Shown: in pieces, positions 1 to 6,929 of the stretch
How positions within the stretch are numbered: the stretch's first letter is position 1
How the letters are laid out: every line of letters starts with the position of its first letter
Assembly: GCA_002480525.1 (NCBI GenBank)
Contig: DLCH01000050.1
Span: 1-13,248 of the forward strand
From: Gammaproteobacteria bacterium UBA7803
GTDB lineage: Bacteria > Pseudomonadota > Gammaproteobacteria > Pseudomonadales > Azotimanducaceae
Length of the DNA: 13,248 nucleotides
Direction: 5' to 3'
Translations under genes and position numbers: made by a program
Notes under the pieces: model-generated
The model's database searches: none
What the model saw: only the letters and a program-made list of their open reading frames with translations
Told to the model about the DNA's origin: nothing

Positions 1-498
1 GGGAACCGGGCACAGCGGGTAGTAGTTCAGCCGCAGGAAACCCGAGTGCTCGGGCCGGAAGGCGTCGTCGAGATGCTCCGCGGGCATCCCCAGATTCGCG
101 GACATCACCGACAGCAGCCGGAAGGACAGCGCCTCGCTGGCCCGGTAGTAGGCTTCCACCGCCTGCCGGAAGTCCGGCAGAGCCGGCCACTGGGGCCGGT
201 GGCCGTCCGCCTCGGGACCCACGTCGAAGATCTCCTTCCAGTCCCGCGTGTTCTTGGTGAGCTCCCGGTCGTAGAAACCCCAGTGATTGTCCGCGGTCCG
301 GGCGATCCGCTGCTTGTCGACGGCGGGCCGCTGAAAGAAGGCCCTCATGGCGGCCTGCAGATCACCGGTGACGCCGGCGTCGATGCCGTGGTTGACGACC
401 TGGAAGAAGCCCCAGTCCCGGCACGCCCGATCGATCGCCGCGCGGGTCGCCGGGCTGTCCAGCTCGGCGATGTCTATGGTCGGTACCCCCTGCTCCAT
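1..498 (-). CDS. 2OG-Fe(II) oxygenase, isopenicillin-N-synthase superfamily (partial)
   Basis: The first 166 codons are visible and the C-terminus lies beyond the left edge. The start is the ATG at 498, preceded by a GAGGTGA Shine-Dalgarno-like stretch. The N-terminus reads VPTIDIAELDSP, then a helix containing ACRDWGFFQVVNHGI (about residues 25-40). This is the classic DIOX_N signature of isopenicillin N synthase, ACC oxidase and flavonoid-type dioxygenases. Further on, RLNYYP (near residue 158) matches the strand that precedes the catalytic core. The family oxidises small molecules with Fe(II), O2 and usually 2-oxoglutarate. The HxD...H iron ligands and the Arg-x-Ser co-substrate site lie in the missing part, so activity and substrate cannot be judged. 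It is the last visible gene of a minus-strand run, 51 bp after the antiporter. Family call firm; specific function unknown. Confidence 0.88.
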   Translation of the reverse strand, partial: MEQGVPTIDIAELDSPATRAAIDRACRDWGFFQVVNHGIDAGVTGDLQAAMRAFFQRPAVDKQRIARTADNHWGFYDRELTKNTRDWKEIFDVGPEADGHRPQWPALPDFRQAVEAYYRASEALSFRLLSVMSANLGMPAEHLDDAFRPEHSGFLRLNYYPLCPVP

Positions 499-549
499 CC
501 GTCACCTCGTCGACGTGCGGCCGCTGTGCGCGGCGCTGCTCCTGCCATG

Positions 550-1791
550 TTACTGCGTACGGTCCGTATCGCGCCCGGCCACGTGGCGGCGGATCAGCCC
601 GGGCATCAGCGGCGCCTGCACGAACAGGGTGAACAGCACGACGCCGTAGGCCATGGCCTGCACCGTCCAGGCATAGTCCAGGGACGCCGGCAGCGACAAC
701 GCCAGCGCCAGGGTCACTGCGCCGCGCAGCCCGCCCCAGGCGAGTACCTGCCGGTACGGTCCCGGCACCGGCGAGGCCAGCAGTGGATTCAGCGCCGGCA
801 GCGCCACCAGCACGACCAGCGCGCGGGCGGTGAGCACGGCGCCGATCGCGATCAGCATGGCCTGCCAGCGCTCGGAGAGCATCGCCGGACTCAGGGTCAT
901 GCCCACCAGCAGGAACACGCTGCCGTTGGCCGCGAACGCCAGCACGCCCAGCAGAAAACTGATCTCCGTGCCGACGATGGGGGCGTCCTCCCGCTGAACC
1001 GTCCGGGCCAGCACCAGCCCCGCCAGCAGCGCAGCCATCACCCCGGACACGCACAGGGCGCCTTCCGCCAGCAGGAACGACCCGTAAGCCGCCGTCAGCA
1101 CGATCAGCGCGTGACTGATCCCGCCGTCGAACAGCCGCAGCGCGCCGGCGCCGACCAGCCCCACCGCCACGCCCGTCGCCGCGCCGCCGCAGAACACCAT
1201 CAGGAAATCGGCCAGCGCGAGGGCAGCGCCGACGTCGGCGGACCGGGTCGCGTAGGCCAGCACGATGCCGAACACCACGATGGCCGACGCATCGTTGAAC
1301 AGGCTCTCGCCCTCCAGCAGGATCGTCAGGCGCGCCGGCGCGCCCATGGCCTTGAGCTGATCGATCACGGCCACAGGATCCGTCGCAGCCAGCAGCGCGC
1401 CGGTGATGAGGGCCGCCGCCCAAGGGAAGCCGCCGGGATCGCCGATCCCGAGATAGATCAGCGCGGCGCTGACCAGCGCGGTGATGCCAACGCCCACCAG
1501 CGCCAGAAACAGAATCGCCGGCAGGTTGTCCCGCAGCGTGCGCAGCCGGATGTGAAACGCCGCGTCGAACACCAGCACCGGCAGGAACACGTAGAACACG
1601 AGATCGTGGAAGCCCACCTCGCCGAGCCCGACGTCCACGCCGAGGCCCGCGTCCAGCGCCCACGACAGCAGCACGCCGACCAGCACCAGCGGCAGGGTGT
1701 GCGGGACGCGAAACAGCCGCCCGAGGCGGTCCGACACCAGCGCCAGGGCGAACAGGGTCACGGCGAAGGCGACGATCAGCTCGATGCTCAT
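550..1791 (-). CDS. CPA1-type cation (Na+ or K+)/proton antiporter
   Basis: A 413-residue, almost wholly hydrophobic protein with about 11-13 membrane spans, placed in the inner membrane. Motifs fit the NhaP/CPA1 group: FLPVLVFDAAF (residues 69-79), ATDPVAV (136-142), EGESLFNDA (160-168) with the Asn166-Asp167 pair characteristic of electroneutral CPA1 exchangers, and GGLRGAV (353-359) in a late helix. Transport of Na+ or K+ against H+ for pH or salt homeostasis is known for the family; the actual ion cannot be read from the sequence. The protein ends soon after the last span, with no TrkA/RCK or cyclic-nucleotide domain, so regulation by a cytosolic tail is unlikely. The ATG at 1791 is the natural start, but there is no good Shine-Dalgarno in front of it. 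It lies 57 bp after the photolyase-like gene and 51 bp before the oxygenase gene, all on one strand, so a shared transcript is plausible. Confidence 0.9.
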   Translation of the reverse strand: MSIELIVAFAVTLFALALVSDRLGRLFRVPHTLPLVLVGVLLSWALDAGLGVDVGLGEVGFHDLVFYVFLPVLVFDAAFHIRLRTLRDNLPAILFLALVGVGITALVSAALIYLGIGDPGGFPWAAALITGALLAATDPVAVIDQLKAMGAPARLTILLEGESLFNDASAIVVFGIVLAYATRSADVGAALALADFLMVFCGGAATGVAVGLVGAGALRLFDGGISHALIVLTAAYGSFLLAEGALCVSGVMAALLAGLVLARTVQREDAPIVGTEISFLLGVLAFAANGSVFLLVGMTLSPAMLSERWQAMLIAIGAVLTARALVVLVALPALNPLLASPVPGPYRQVLAWGGLRGAVTLALALSLPASLDYAWTVQAMAYGVVLFTLFVQAPLMPGLIRRHVAGRDTDRTQ

Positions 1792-1848
1792 GGCGCCGCA
1801 GACTGCACCCCCCGGACCCGGGAGGCAATCATCCCGCCCGACCAGGCG

Positions 1849-3066
1849 TCAGCGGGACAGCCGTCCGAGCAGCGCAGGAATGTGCTTCTTCAGGCGGAAG
1901 AAGCCACGGGTCGCCCGGGGCCAGGCGTCGCGGTCGTGGGAACGCAGCACTTCATGGACGGGAACGCCCGCCTGCGCCAGCAGGGCCCGGACCCGCGCGC
2001 GGGCGTCGGCCCCCGGGCCGACCGGCGCGTAGCAGGCCACCACCGCGTCCAGGGATTCCCGGCGCGCCCAGGCCAGGGCGTCCTCCGCCCGCAGCGAGAG
2101 CAGGTCCGCCCGGCCGAGACCCCAGCGCTGCCGGCCCCGGGTCAGCGCGTCGTCGATGGCCCCGGCCGTGAACGCCGCGGCGGCGTCGCCGGTCGGCAGC
2201 GGCGACCGCGGAGCGCCGGGCAGTGCGGCCACGGCCACGGGTCGAACCCCAAGATCGAGATCGAGGTCGTCCTCGCCCAGCAGCAGGCCGACCCGGCCGC
2301 CGCCGGCCGGCAGCGTGGCCGACGGCCAGTCCGGGACGATCCGCGGCGGCGCCGCCTGCTCCTCCAGGGCCGACGCCGCCGTGTCCAGAAGCTCCAGCCC
2401 GTCCGCACCTGACAACTCGACGCGCCGCGCGGCGAACCGGCCGATGTTGTCGGGGCGCGCCAGGTAGTGCTTGCCGGGCGTGTGCAGCCCGGCGACCCAG
2501 CGCCAGGACAGGGTGTTCGAGGCGGGATCGCCGTCGAGCAGATGGCGTAGGAAGAAGTCCGCGCCAAGCTGCCAGGGCAGCTTCAGGGTGAATATCCAGA
2601 TGCTCGCGAACCACATGCGGGCATGGTTGTGCAGATACCCCGTCCCGGTCAGCTCCCGGGCCCAGGCGTCGAACACGGCGATGCCGGTCTCGCCCGCCGT
2701 CGCGGCGTGGTAGCGCAGCGCCAGGGCGTCGTCGGCGGCCGCCTCGGCGAGCAGCGAACGGACCTGCTCGAGATAGTCCGGCCACACCGAAGGATGGTGC
2801 TCGAGCCAGCCCTTCCAGTAGCTGCGCCAGTACACCTCCTGAATGAACTTCTCCGCCGTCGACGGCGCGAAGCGCCCGAGCACCGCCGCCAGCACCTCGT
2901 CCTCACGCACCAGCCGGCAGCGCAGGTAGGGCGACAGCCCCGACACGTTGGTCCGGTCGTCCGCGCCGAAGTCGAAGTTGCGCAGCCGCCGGTAGCGGTC
3001 GCCGGCATGGGGCAGAAAGGCTTCGAGACGTTCGAGGCCGGCCGCCCGGGTCGGTGGCCAGCTCAT
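1849..3066 (-). CDS. photolyase/cryptochrome-like FAD protein with FAD domain first and a C-terminal alpha/beta region
   Basis: A 405-residue protein whose ATG at 3066 overlaps the stop of the upstream DUF2256 gene (ATGA). Residues about 35-235 match the photolyase FAD-binding domain: TNVSGLSPYLR (39-49, the usual T-S-x-L-S-P-Y-L), EVYWRSYWKGW (77-87), TGYLHNHARMWFASIW (142-157) and DGDPASNTLSWRW (178-190). By eye N184 aligns with E. coli PhrB N378 (at flavin N5) and W188 with W382 (first Trp of the electron chain). The usual N-terminal antenna domain is absent. Instead residues about 256-405 hold an alpha/beta-like stretch (DAVVACYAP near 340-348) ending RGFFRLKKHIP, which recalls the end of a photolyase N-domain, as if circularly permuted. 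Blue-light DNA repair or sensing is inferred; substrate (CPD, 6-4 lesion, none) is not decidable. Longer upstream starts would overlap the DUF2256 gene entirely and were not used. Confidence 0.87.
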   Translation of the reverse strand: MSWPPTRAAGLERLEAFLPHAGDRYRRLRNFDFGADDRTNVSGLSPYLRCRLVREDEVLAAVLGRFAPSTAEKFIQEVYWRSYWKGWLEHHPSVWPDYLEQVRSLLAEAAADDALALRYHAATAGETGIAVFDAWARELTGTGYLHNHARMWFASIWIFTLKLPWQLGADFFLRHLLDGDPASNTLSWRWVAGLHTPGKHYLARPDNIGRFAARRVELSGADGLELLDTAASALEEQAAPPRIVPDWPSATLPAGGGRVGLLLGEDDLDLDLGVRPVAVAALPGAPRSPLPTGDAAAAFTAGAIDDALTRGRQRWGLGRADLLSLRAEDALAWARRESLDAVVACYAPVGPGADARARVRALLAQAGVPVHEVLRSHDRDAWPRATRGFFRLKKHIPALLGRLSR

Positions 3067-3236
3067 CGCACGGTCCCGTCGCGGCCCGCGGGACGCGCGC
3101 GCCTGCGGCGCCGGCACCGCTCGGAGCAGAAACGCACCTCCGACCAGACCGCCGCCCAGCGCCGGCGCCAGCGCATCGGCCGGCCGCAGCCGGCGCAGGT
3201 CTTCTCCGGCAGGTGCTGCTTCTTCACGTGGCGCAT
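3063..3236 (-). CDS. DUF2256-type zinc-ribbon microprotein
   Basis: A 57-residue basic protein. The start is the ATG at 3236, with a GGAG six bases upstream; a GTG at 3269 would add 11 residues but lacks a ribosome site and family resemblance. The sequence opens MRHVKKQHLPEKTCAGCGRP, followed by MRWRRRW and EVRFCSERC. This is the compact DUF2256 pattern: Lys-rich start, LPxKxC, a WRRRW block, then CSxxC. C14, C17, C37 and C41 form a C-x2-C...C-x3-C set fit for one zinc ion. Molecular function is unknown for the family. From memory, members are often found next to photolyase/cryptochrome genes, and here the stop overlaps the start of just such a gene, implying coupled translation. The C-terminal RRRRRARPAGR tail may bind nucleic acid; that is inference. 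Confidence 0.85.
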   Translation of the reverse strand: MRHVKKQHLPEKTCAGCGRPMRWRRRWAAVWSEVRFCSERCRRRRRARPAGRDGTVR

Positions 3237-3286
3237 ACGGAACTCCGCGGACCCTTCGCCGGCGTTCACGGCCGGCGATACGACCC

Positions 3287-3323
3287 TTGGACCGTAACCC
3301 GTGAACGGTTAAAACCACGTCAA
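3287..3323. promoter_or_regulatory. overlapping divergent promoters for nei (+) and the DUF2256/photolyase run (-)
   Basis: The 104-bp gap between the DUF2256 start and nei is the only AT-richer stretch here. On the plus strand TTGGAC (3287-3292) is followed after 16 bases by TTAAAA (3309-3314), or after 17 by TAAAAC, giving a start near 3321 for nei. On the minus strand TTGACG (3323-3318) could be a -35 element for the photolyase run, with only a weak -10. An inverted repeat ACCGT-N9-ACGGT (3291-3309) fills the plus-strand spacer and could be an operator. All read by eye; no transcript data. Confidence 0.35.
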
Positions 3324-3340
3324 TCCCACTGGACGTCCCC

Positions 3341-4162
3341 ATGCCCGAAGGTCCGGAAATCCGCAGGGAGGCCGATCGCATCGGCGAGGTCCTGGTGGGC
3401 CGGCGCCTGGTCGAGGTCGGGTTCGGTCTGCCGCGGCTGCGCCGCTACGCGTCGGTGCTCACCGGCTGCGTGGTCGACGCCGTCGACTGCCGCGGCAAAG
3501 CGCTGCTGACCCGGTTCGACAACGGCCTGACCCTGTACTCCCACAACCAGCTCTACGGCCGCTGGTACGTGCGCGCCCGCGACGACCTGCCGCGCACCAA
3601 CCGCAGCCTGCGGGTGGCCCTGCACACCGACACGCACAGCGCCCTGCTCTACAGCGCCTCGGACATCGAGGTGCTGGACGACGCCGGCCTCGCCGCCCAT
3701 CCGTTTCTCGCCCGGCTGGGGCCGGACCTGCTGACCGACGGCCTCACCGGCCGGGAGATCGCCGACCGCCTGCGGGCACCGGCGTTCCGGCGCCGGACCG
3801 TGCAGGCGCTGTACCTGGACCAGGGATTCGTCGCCGGGGTCGGCAACTACCTGCGCTCGGAGATTCTGTTCCATGCCCGGATCGCCCCGGATGCCCGTCC
3901 CGCCGACCTGGACGCCGGCGCCATCGGACGGCTCGGCCGGAGCACGGTGGTGATCGGCGAGCGCGCCTACCGGACTGCGGGCCTCACCAATCCGCCGTCC
4001 CGGGTCGCCGCCCTGAAACGTCGCGGTCTCCGCCGCGCCGACTTCCGCTTCGCGGTGTTCGCCCGGGAAGGCCGGCCCTGCTACCGCTGCGGCACGCGCA
4101 TCCGGCGGATCACCGCCGCGTCGCGGCGGCTCTACTACTGTCCCGCCTGTCAGCGCTCATGA
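3341..4162 (+). CDS. nei: endonuclease VIII (Nei), DNA glycosylase/AP lyase
   Basis: A 273-residue base-excision-repair enzyme that removes oxidised pyrimidines and cleaves the abasic site by beta/delta elimination. It starts MPEGPEIRREAD, nearly identical to E. coli Nei: P2 is the Schiff-base nucleophile and E3 the catalytic acid once Met is removed. RGKALLTRF (51-59) supplies the conserved K53. YSHNQLYGRW (66-75) includes the Gln-Leu-Tyr triad that fills the gap left by the flipped base. LLYSASDIE and the helix-two-turn-helix region GVGNYLRSEIL follow. The C-terminal zinc finger has C247, C250, C267 and C270 with an Arg between the Cys pairs that contacts the lesion. Length fits the family (E. 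coli 263). The ribosome site is weak. Its stop overlaps the stop of the ligase gene on the other strand by 6 bp. Confidence 0.96.
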   Translation: MPEGPEIRREADRIGEVLVGRRLVEVGFGLPRLRRYASVLTGCVVDAVDCRGKALLTRFDNGLTLYSHNQLYGRWYVRARDDLPRTNRSLRVALHTDTHSALLYSASDIEVLDDAGLAAHPFLARLGPDLLTDGLTGREIADRLRAPAFRRRTVQALYLDQGFVAGVGNYLRSEILFHARIAPDARPADLDAGAIGRLGRSTVVIGERAYRTAGLTNPPSRVAALKRRGLRRADFRFAVFAREGRPCYRCGTRIRRITAASRRLYYCPACQRS

Positions 4163-5803
4163 GTCCTCCGCCGCCGCCACGGGATCCGGCCGCCCGGCAG
4201 TGAGCAGGCGGCGGACGTCGGCCAGGGTGTCGACCGACGCCGCGTCGGCGTCCCGGCGCCAGCGGACGATCCGCGGAAAACGCAGCGACAGGCCGGACTT
4301 GTGGCGGGACGACTCGGCGATGCCCTCGAAGGCGATCTCGAACACCTGCTGCGCCGGCACCGAACGGACCGGGCCGAAGCGCTCCAGGGTGTGGCGCCGG
4401 ATCCAGCGGTCGAGTTCCCGGATCTCCGCGTCCGTGAGCCCGGAGTAGGCCTTGGCGATGGGCTTCAGCTCGCCGTGCTCGTCCGGCACCGCGAAGGTGT
4501 AGTCGGTGAACAGGGACGCCCGGCGGCCGTGTCCCGCCTGGGCGTAGATCAGCACGGCGTCGATGGCGTAGGGATCCACCTTCCACTTCCACCAGCCGCC
4601 GCGGCGGCGGCCGGCCTCGTAGGCCGCGTCGCCCCGCTTCAGCATCAGCCCCTCGACGCCCAGTTCCCGGGCGCGCGCCCGCTCGGCAGCCAGCGCGTCC
4701 CAGTCCGTGAAGTCGATCAGCGGCGACAGCGTCAGCGGTCCGCCGGCGGCGTCGGTGCCGCCGTCGAGACGCCGGGCCAGGTCCTCCAGCGTCGCCCGGC
4801 GCACCGCCTGGGCGGAACCGCGGATGTCACGCCCGCCGATCTCCAGGCAGTCGTAGGCGAGCAGCCGCACGGGCACCTCGGCGAGCAGCTTCGGACCCAC
4901 CCGCTTGCGGCCCAGCCGGCGCTGCAGCGCCGCGAACGGCAGCACGCCGTCCCGCCAGCCCACCAGCTCGCCGTCGATGACGGTGCCGTCCGGCAGACGC
5001 TCGGCCAGGGCCTCGACCTCGGGAAAGCGCGGCGTGATCAGCTCCTCGCCCCGGCTCCACAGGAACGTCTGCCCCCGGCGCCGGACGAGCTGGGCGCGGA
5101 TGCCGTCCCACTTCCACTCGGCGAGCCACTGCCCCGGCGCGCCCAGAGACCCAGTCGGGCGGTCCAGCGGCGACGCGAGAAAGAACGGATAGGGGCGGGA
5201 AATCTCGACGGACCCATCGTCCGGACGGGTGAGCGCTTCGAAGAACGCCGGCGACGGCTGCCAGTCGCCCATCAGCCGTTGCTGGATCACGCTGCGCGGC
5301 AGGTCGAAGGCCGCCGCCAGGGCGCGCGCCACCAGGAGCTGGGAAACGCCGACCCGCAGCGCGCCGGTGAGCAGCTTGGTGAACAGAAACCGCTCGCGCC
5401 GGTCCAGCCGGCGCCACCAGTCCACCACCCGGCGGCCCTGCTCGGCCTCGTCGCAGTCCGCCAGCGGCAGCAGCACCTGCTCCACCAGCTCCCCCAGCGT
5501 CGGCAGCGCCGCGCCGTCCGCGCCGGCGGGCTCCAGCAGCAGCGACACGGTCTCCGCCAGGTCGCCCACCTCGGCGTAGCAGGCCAGCACCAGCCACTCC
5601 GGATAGTCGCTCGCCTCGACCAGCATGCGCCGCAGGCGGGCCCCACCCACCAGGCGTTTGAGCCGCCGCCCCGCCAGGAAGTGCACGGCCCAGGCGCCGT
5701 CCGCCGGCGGCGCGCCGCGGAAGAAGTCCGCCATGGCGGCGACCTTGGCGTTGGTGGAGGTGGTGGCGTCCAGGGCCTGATACAGCTCACTGAAGCGTCG
5801 CAT
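4157..5803 (-). CDS. ATP-dependent DNA ligase, bacterial 'ligase-exonuclease operon' type
   Basis: A 548-residue ligase that seals nicks through an enzyme-AMP intermediate. An N-terminal all-alpha DNA-binding domain (about 1-200, with RFLFTKLLTGALRVGVS at 138-154) precedes the adenylation domain. Motif I is EWKWDGIR (229-236) with the AMP-accepting K231. Motif III is VIDGELVGW (275-283), motif IV EGLMLKR (384-390) and motif V WWKWKVD (404-410). The OB-fold domain follows, with FEIAFEGIAESSRHKSG (488-504). All core motifs are intact, so it should be active. There is no LigD-type polymerase or phosphoesterase domain. The ATG at 5803 lies inside the upstream exonuclease gene (17-base overlap), so the two are translated together. 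The family works beside the replicative NAD-dependent ligase in repair. Converges with nei. Confidence 0.95.
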   Translation of the reverse strand: MRRFSELYQALDATTSTNAKVAAMADFFRGAPPADGAWAVHFLAGRRLKRLVGGARLRRMLVEASDYPEWLVLACYAEVGDLAETVSLLLEPAGADGAALPTLGELVEQVLLPLADCDEAEQGRRVVDWWRRLDRRERFLFTKLLTGALRVGVSQLLVARALAAAFDLPRSVIQQRLMGDWQPSPAFFEALTRPDDGSVEISRPYPFFLASPLDRPTGSLGAPGQWLAEWKWDGIRAQLVRRRGQTFLWSRGEELITPRFPEVEALAERLPDGTVIDGELVGWRDGVLPFAALQRRLGRKRVGPKLLAEVPVRLLAYDCLEIGGRDIRGSAQAVRRATLEDLARRLDGGTDAAGGPLTLSPLIDFTDWDALAAERARARELGVEGLMLKRGDAAYEAGRRRGGWWKWKVDPYAIDAVLIYAQAGHGRRASLFTDYTFAVPDEHGELKPIAKAYSGLTDAEIRELDRWIRRHTLERFGPVRSVPAQQVFEIAFEGIAESSRHKSGLSLRFPRIVRWRRDADAASVDTLADVRRLLTAGRPDPVAAAEDS

Positions 5804-6833
5804 CGCCCTCGCCTTCGAACTCCGTCGCCACCGCCGCCGCGGCGACGCCGCGCTCCGCCAGGTAGCGGGCCAGCAGGTCGCTCTGGCCGTGGGTGGTGAG
5901 CACCCGGGCCGCGCCGGTGGCCTCGACGGTGTCGATCAGCCCGGGCCAGTCCGCGTGGTCCGAGACGACGAAGCCCCGGTCGTAGCCCCGCCGCCGCCGG
6001 TTGCCGCGCAGCAGCATCCAGCCGGACGCGAAGCCGGTGGCCGCCTCGCCGAAACGGCGCATCCAGCTCGAGCCGCCGGCGCCGGGCGGTGCCAGCACCA
6101 GGGCCTCGCGGTAGTCCTGCTCCCCGTCACCCACCCGGCGGGTGTCCGGCAGTGTGACGCCGGCCTCACGGTATACGGCGTTGATGGACTCCACCGCGCC
6201 GTGGGTGAACACGGGTCGACCGTCGAGATGGGGCGCGAGCTCGGCCAGCAGCCGCTGGGCCTTGCCCAGGGCGTAGCAGAACAGCACGCTGGCCACGCCC
6301 CGGCGCGCGTTGTCGGCCCACCAGTCCGCCACCTCCTGGGCCACCGTGGCCGTGTCCGGCCAGCGGTAGACCGGCAGCGCGAAGGTCGCCTCGGTGATGA
6401 ACACGTCGGCCGGCACCACCTCGAAAGGCGCGCAGGTGGGATCCGCCTGGCGCTTGAAGTCGCCGGACACCACCCAGACCTCGCCGCCGTGCTCGATGCG
6501 CACCTGGGCCGAGCCGAGCACATGGCCGGCCGGGTGCAGGCTCACCGTCACCGGGCCGAAGCGCCGGGGCTCGCCGTAGTCGACGGGCTCCACCGCGGCG
6601 CCGGGCAGGCGGTGGCGCAGCAGGCTGCAGCCCGGCGCGGCCGCCAGGTACCGGGCGGAGCCCGCCCGGGCGTGGTCCGCGTGGGCGTGGGTGATGACGG
6701 CGTTCGCTACCGGCCGCCAGGGATCCACGTGGAAGTCGCCGGCGCGGCAGTAGAGTCCGCTGTCGGTCAGCTCGATCAACGCGATCCCGTCCGGCGCCAC
6801 CCCGGATGCCGGGACGAGGCCGGTCTTGTCCAC
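5787..6833 (-). CDS. ligase-associated DNA exonuclease, metallo-beta-lactamase fold
   Basis: A roughly 348-residue nuclease of the beta-CASP/metallo-beta-lactamase type that is co-transcribed with bacterial ATP-dependent ligases. With the GTG at 6833 as residue 1, GLYCRAGDFHVDPWRPV (about 26-42) leads into ITHAHADHA (47-55), the HxHxDH metal site (H49, H51, D53, H54). PAGHVLGSAQ (H104), SGDFK (D125), SDHADW (H293) and TTHG (H315) complete a two-metal centre. The start is uncertain. G/C at third codon positions extends to about 6833 and stops there, which favours GTG 6833; GTG 6800 and TTG 6779 are alternatives closer to the usual N-terminus, and none has a good ribosome site. The 3' end overlaps the ligase start by 17 bases. 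Role in end processing before ligation is inferred from the pairing. Confidence 0.92.
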   Translation of the reverse strand: MDKTGLVPASGVAPDGIALIELTDSGLYCRAGDFHVDPWRPVANAVITHAHADHARAGSARYLAAAPGCSLLRHRLPGAAVEPVDYGEPRRFGPVTVSLHPAGHVLGSAQVRIEHGGEVWVVSGDFKRQADPTCAPFEVVPADVFITEATFALPVYRWPDTATVAQEVADWWADNARRGVASVLFCYALGKAQRLLAELAPHLDGRPVFTHGAVESINAVYREAGVTLPDTRRVGDGEQDYREALVLAPPGAGGSSWMRRFGEAATGFASGWMLLRGNRRRRGYDRGFVVSDHADWPGLIDTVEATGAARVLTTHGQSDLLARYLAERGVAAAAVATEFEGEGDATLQ

Positions 6834-6929
6834 ATATTGTCCATGTATACCTCTTAGTTTTACCGTCGAATTCCTGCATCGTCCATATTTTGACCCGGAA
6901 TTCACCTGGACACACGTAACGTCGACTGC
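6834..6929. promoter_or_regulatory. AT-rich divergent intergenic region with TTGTCCA repeats
   Basis: This 96-bp region separates the exonuclease-ligase pair from the cytochrome genes and is visibly AT-richer than its surroundings. On the minus strand TATACA (6849-6844) is a good -10 candidate, with only a weak -35 (TTCGAC or AATTCG, 15-17 bases up). On the plus strand TTGACC (6890-6895) may be a -35 for the cytochromes; the -10 is poor. TTGTCCA occurs at 6826-6832 and 6837-6843 (an 11-bp step), TCGTCCA at 6879-6885, and the reverse complement TGGACA at 6907-6912. The repeats may be protein-binding sites. Confidence 0.4.

Noticed and set aside
499..549. GCCGC-GCACA-GCGGC hairpin between the antiporter and oxygenase genes
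   Set aside because: Five-bp GC stem without a T-run, expected by chance at this base composition.
362..1828. A 488-codon minus-strand frame overlapping the antiporter
   Set aside because: Low-complexity Arg/Gly/Ala translation. The antiporter frame in the same place has clear membrane spans and CPA1 motifs.
1792..1848. Search for a promoter or terminator between the photolyase-like and antiporter genes
   Set aside because: The 57 bp are GC-rich, with no -35/-10 pair or stem-loop with T-run that I can support.
46..2412. A 788-codon open frame on the plus strand opposite the oxygenase, antiporter and photolyase-like genes
   Set aside because: The translation is rich in Arg, Gln, His and Pro with no known motif. 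It is antisense to three well-supported genes, the usual outcome of very high GC.
4301..5899. A 532-codon plus-strand frame opposite the ligase
   Set aside because: Antisense shadow rich in Gln, Arg and Pro. The ligase frame has all nucleotidyltransferase motifs.
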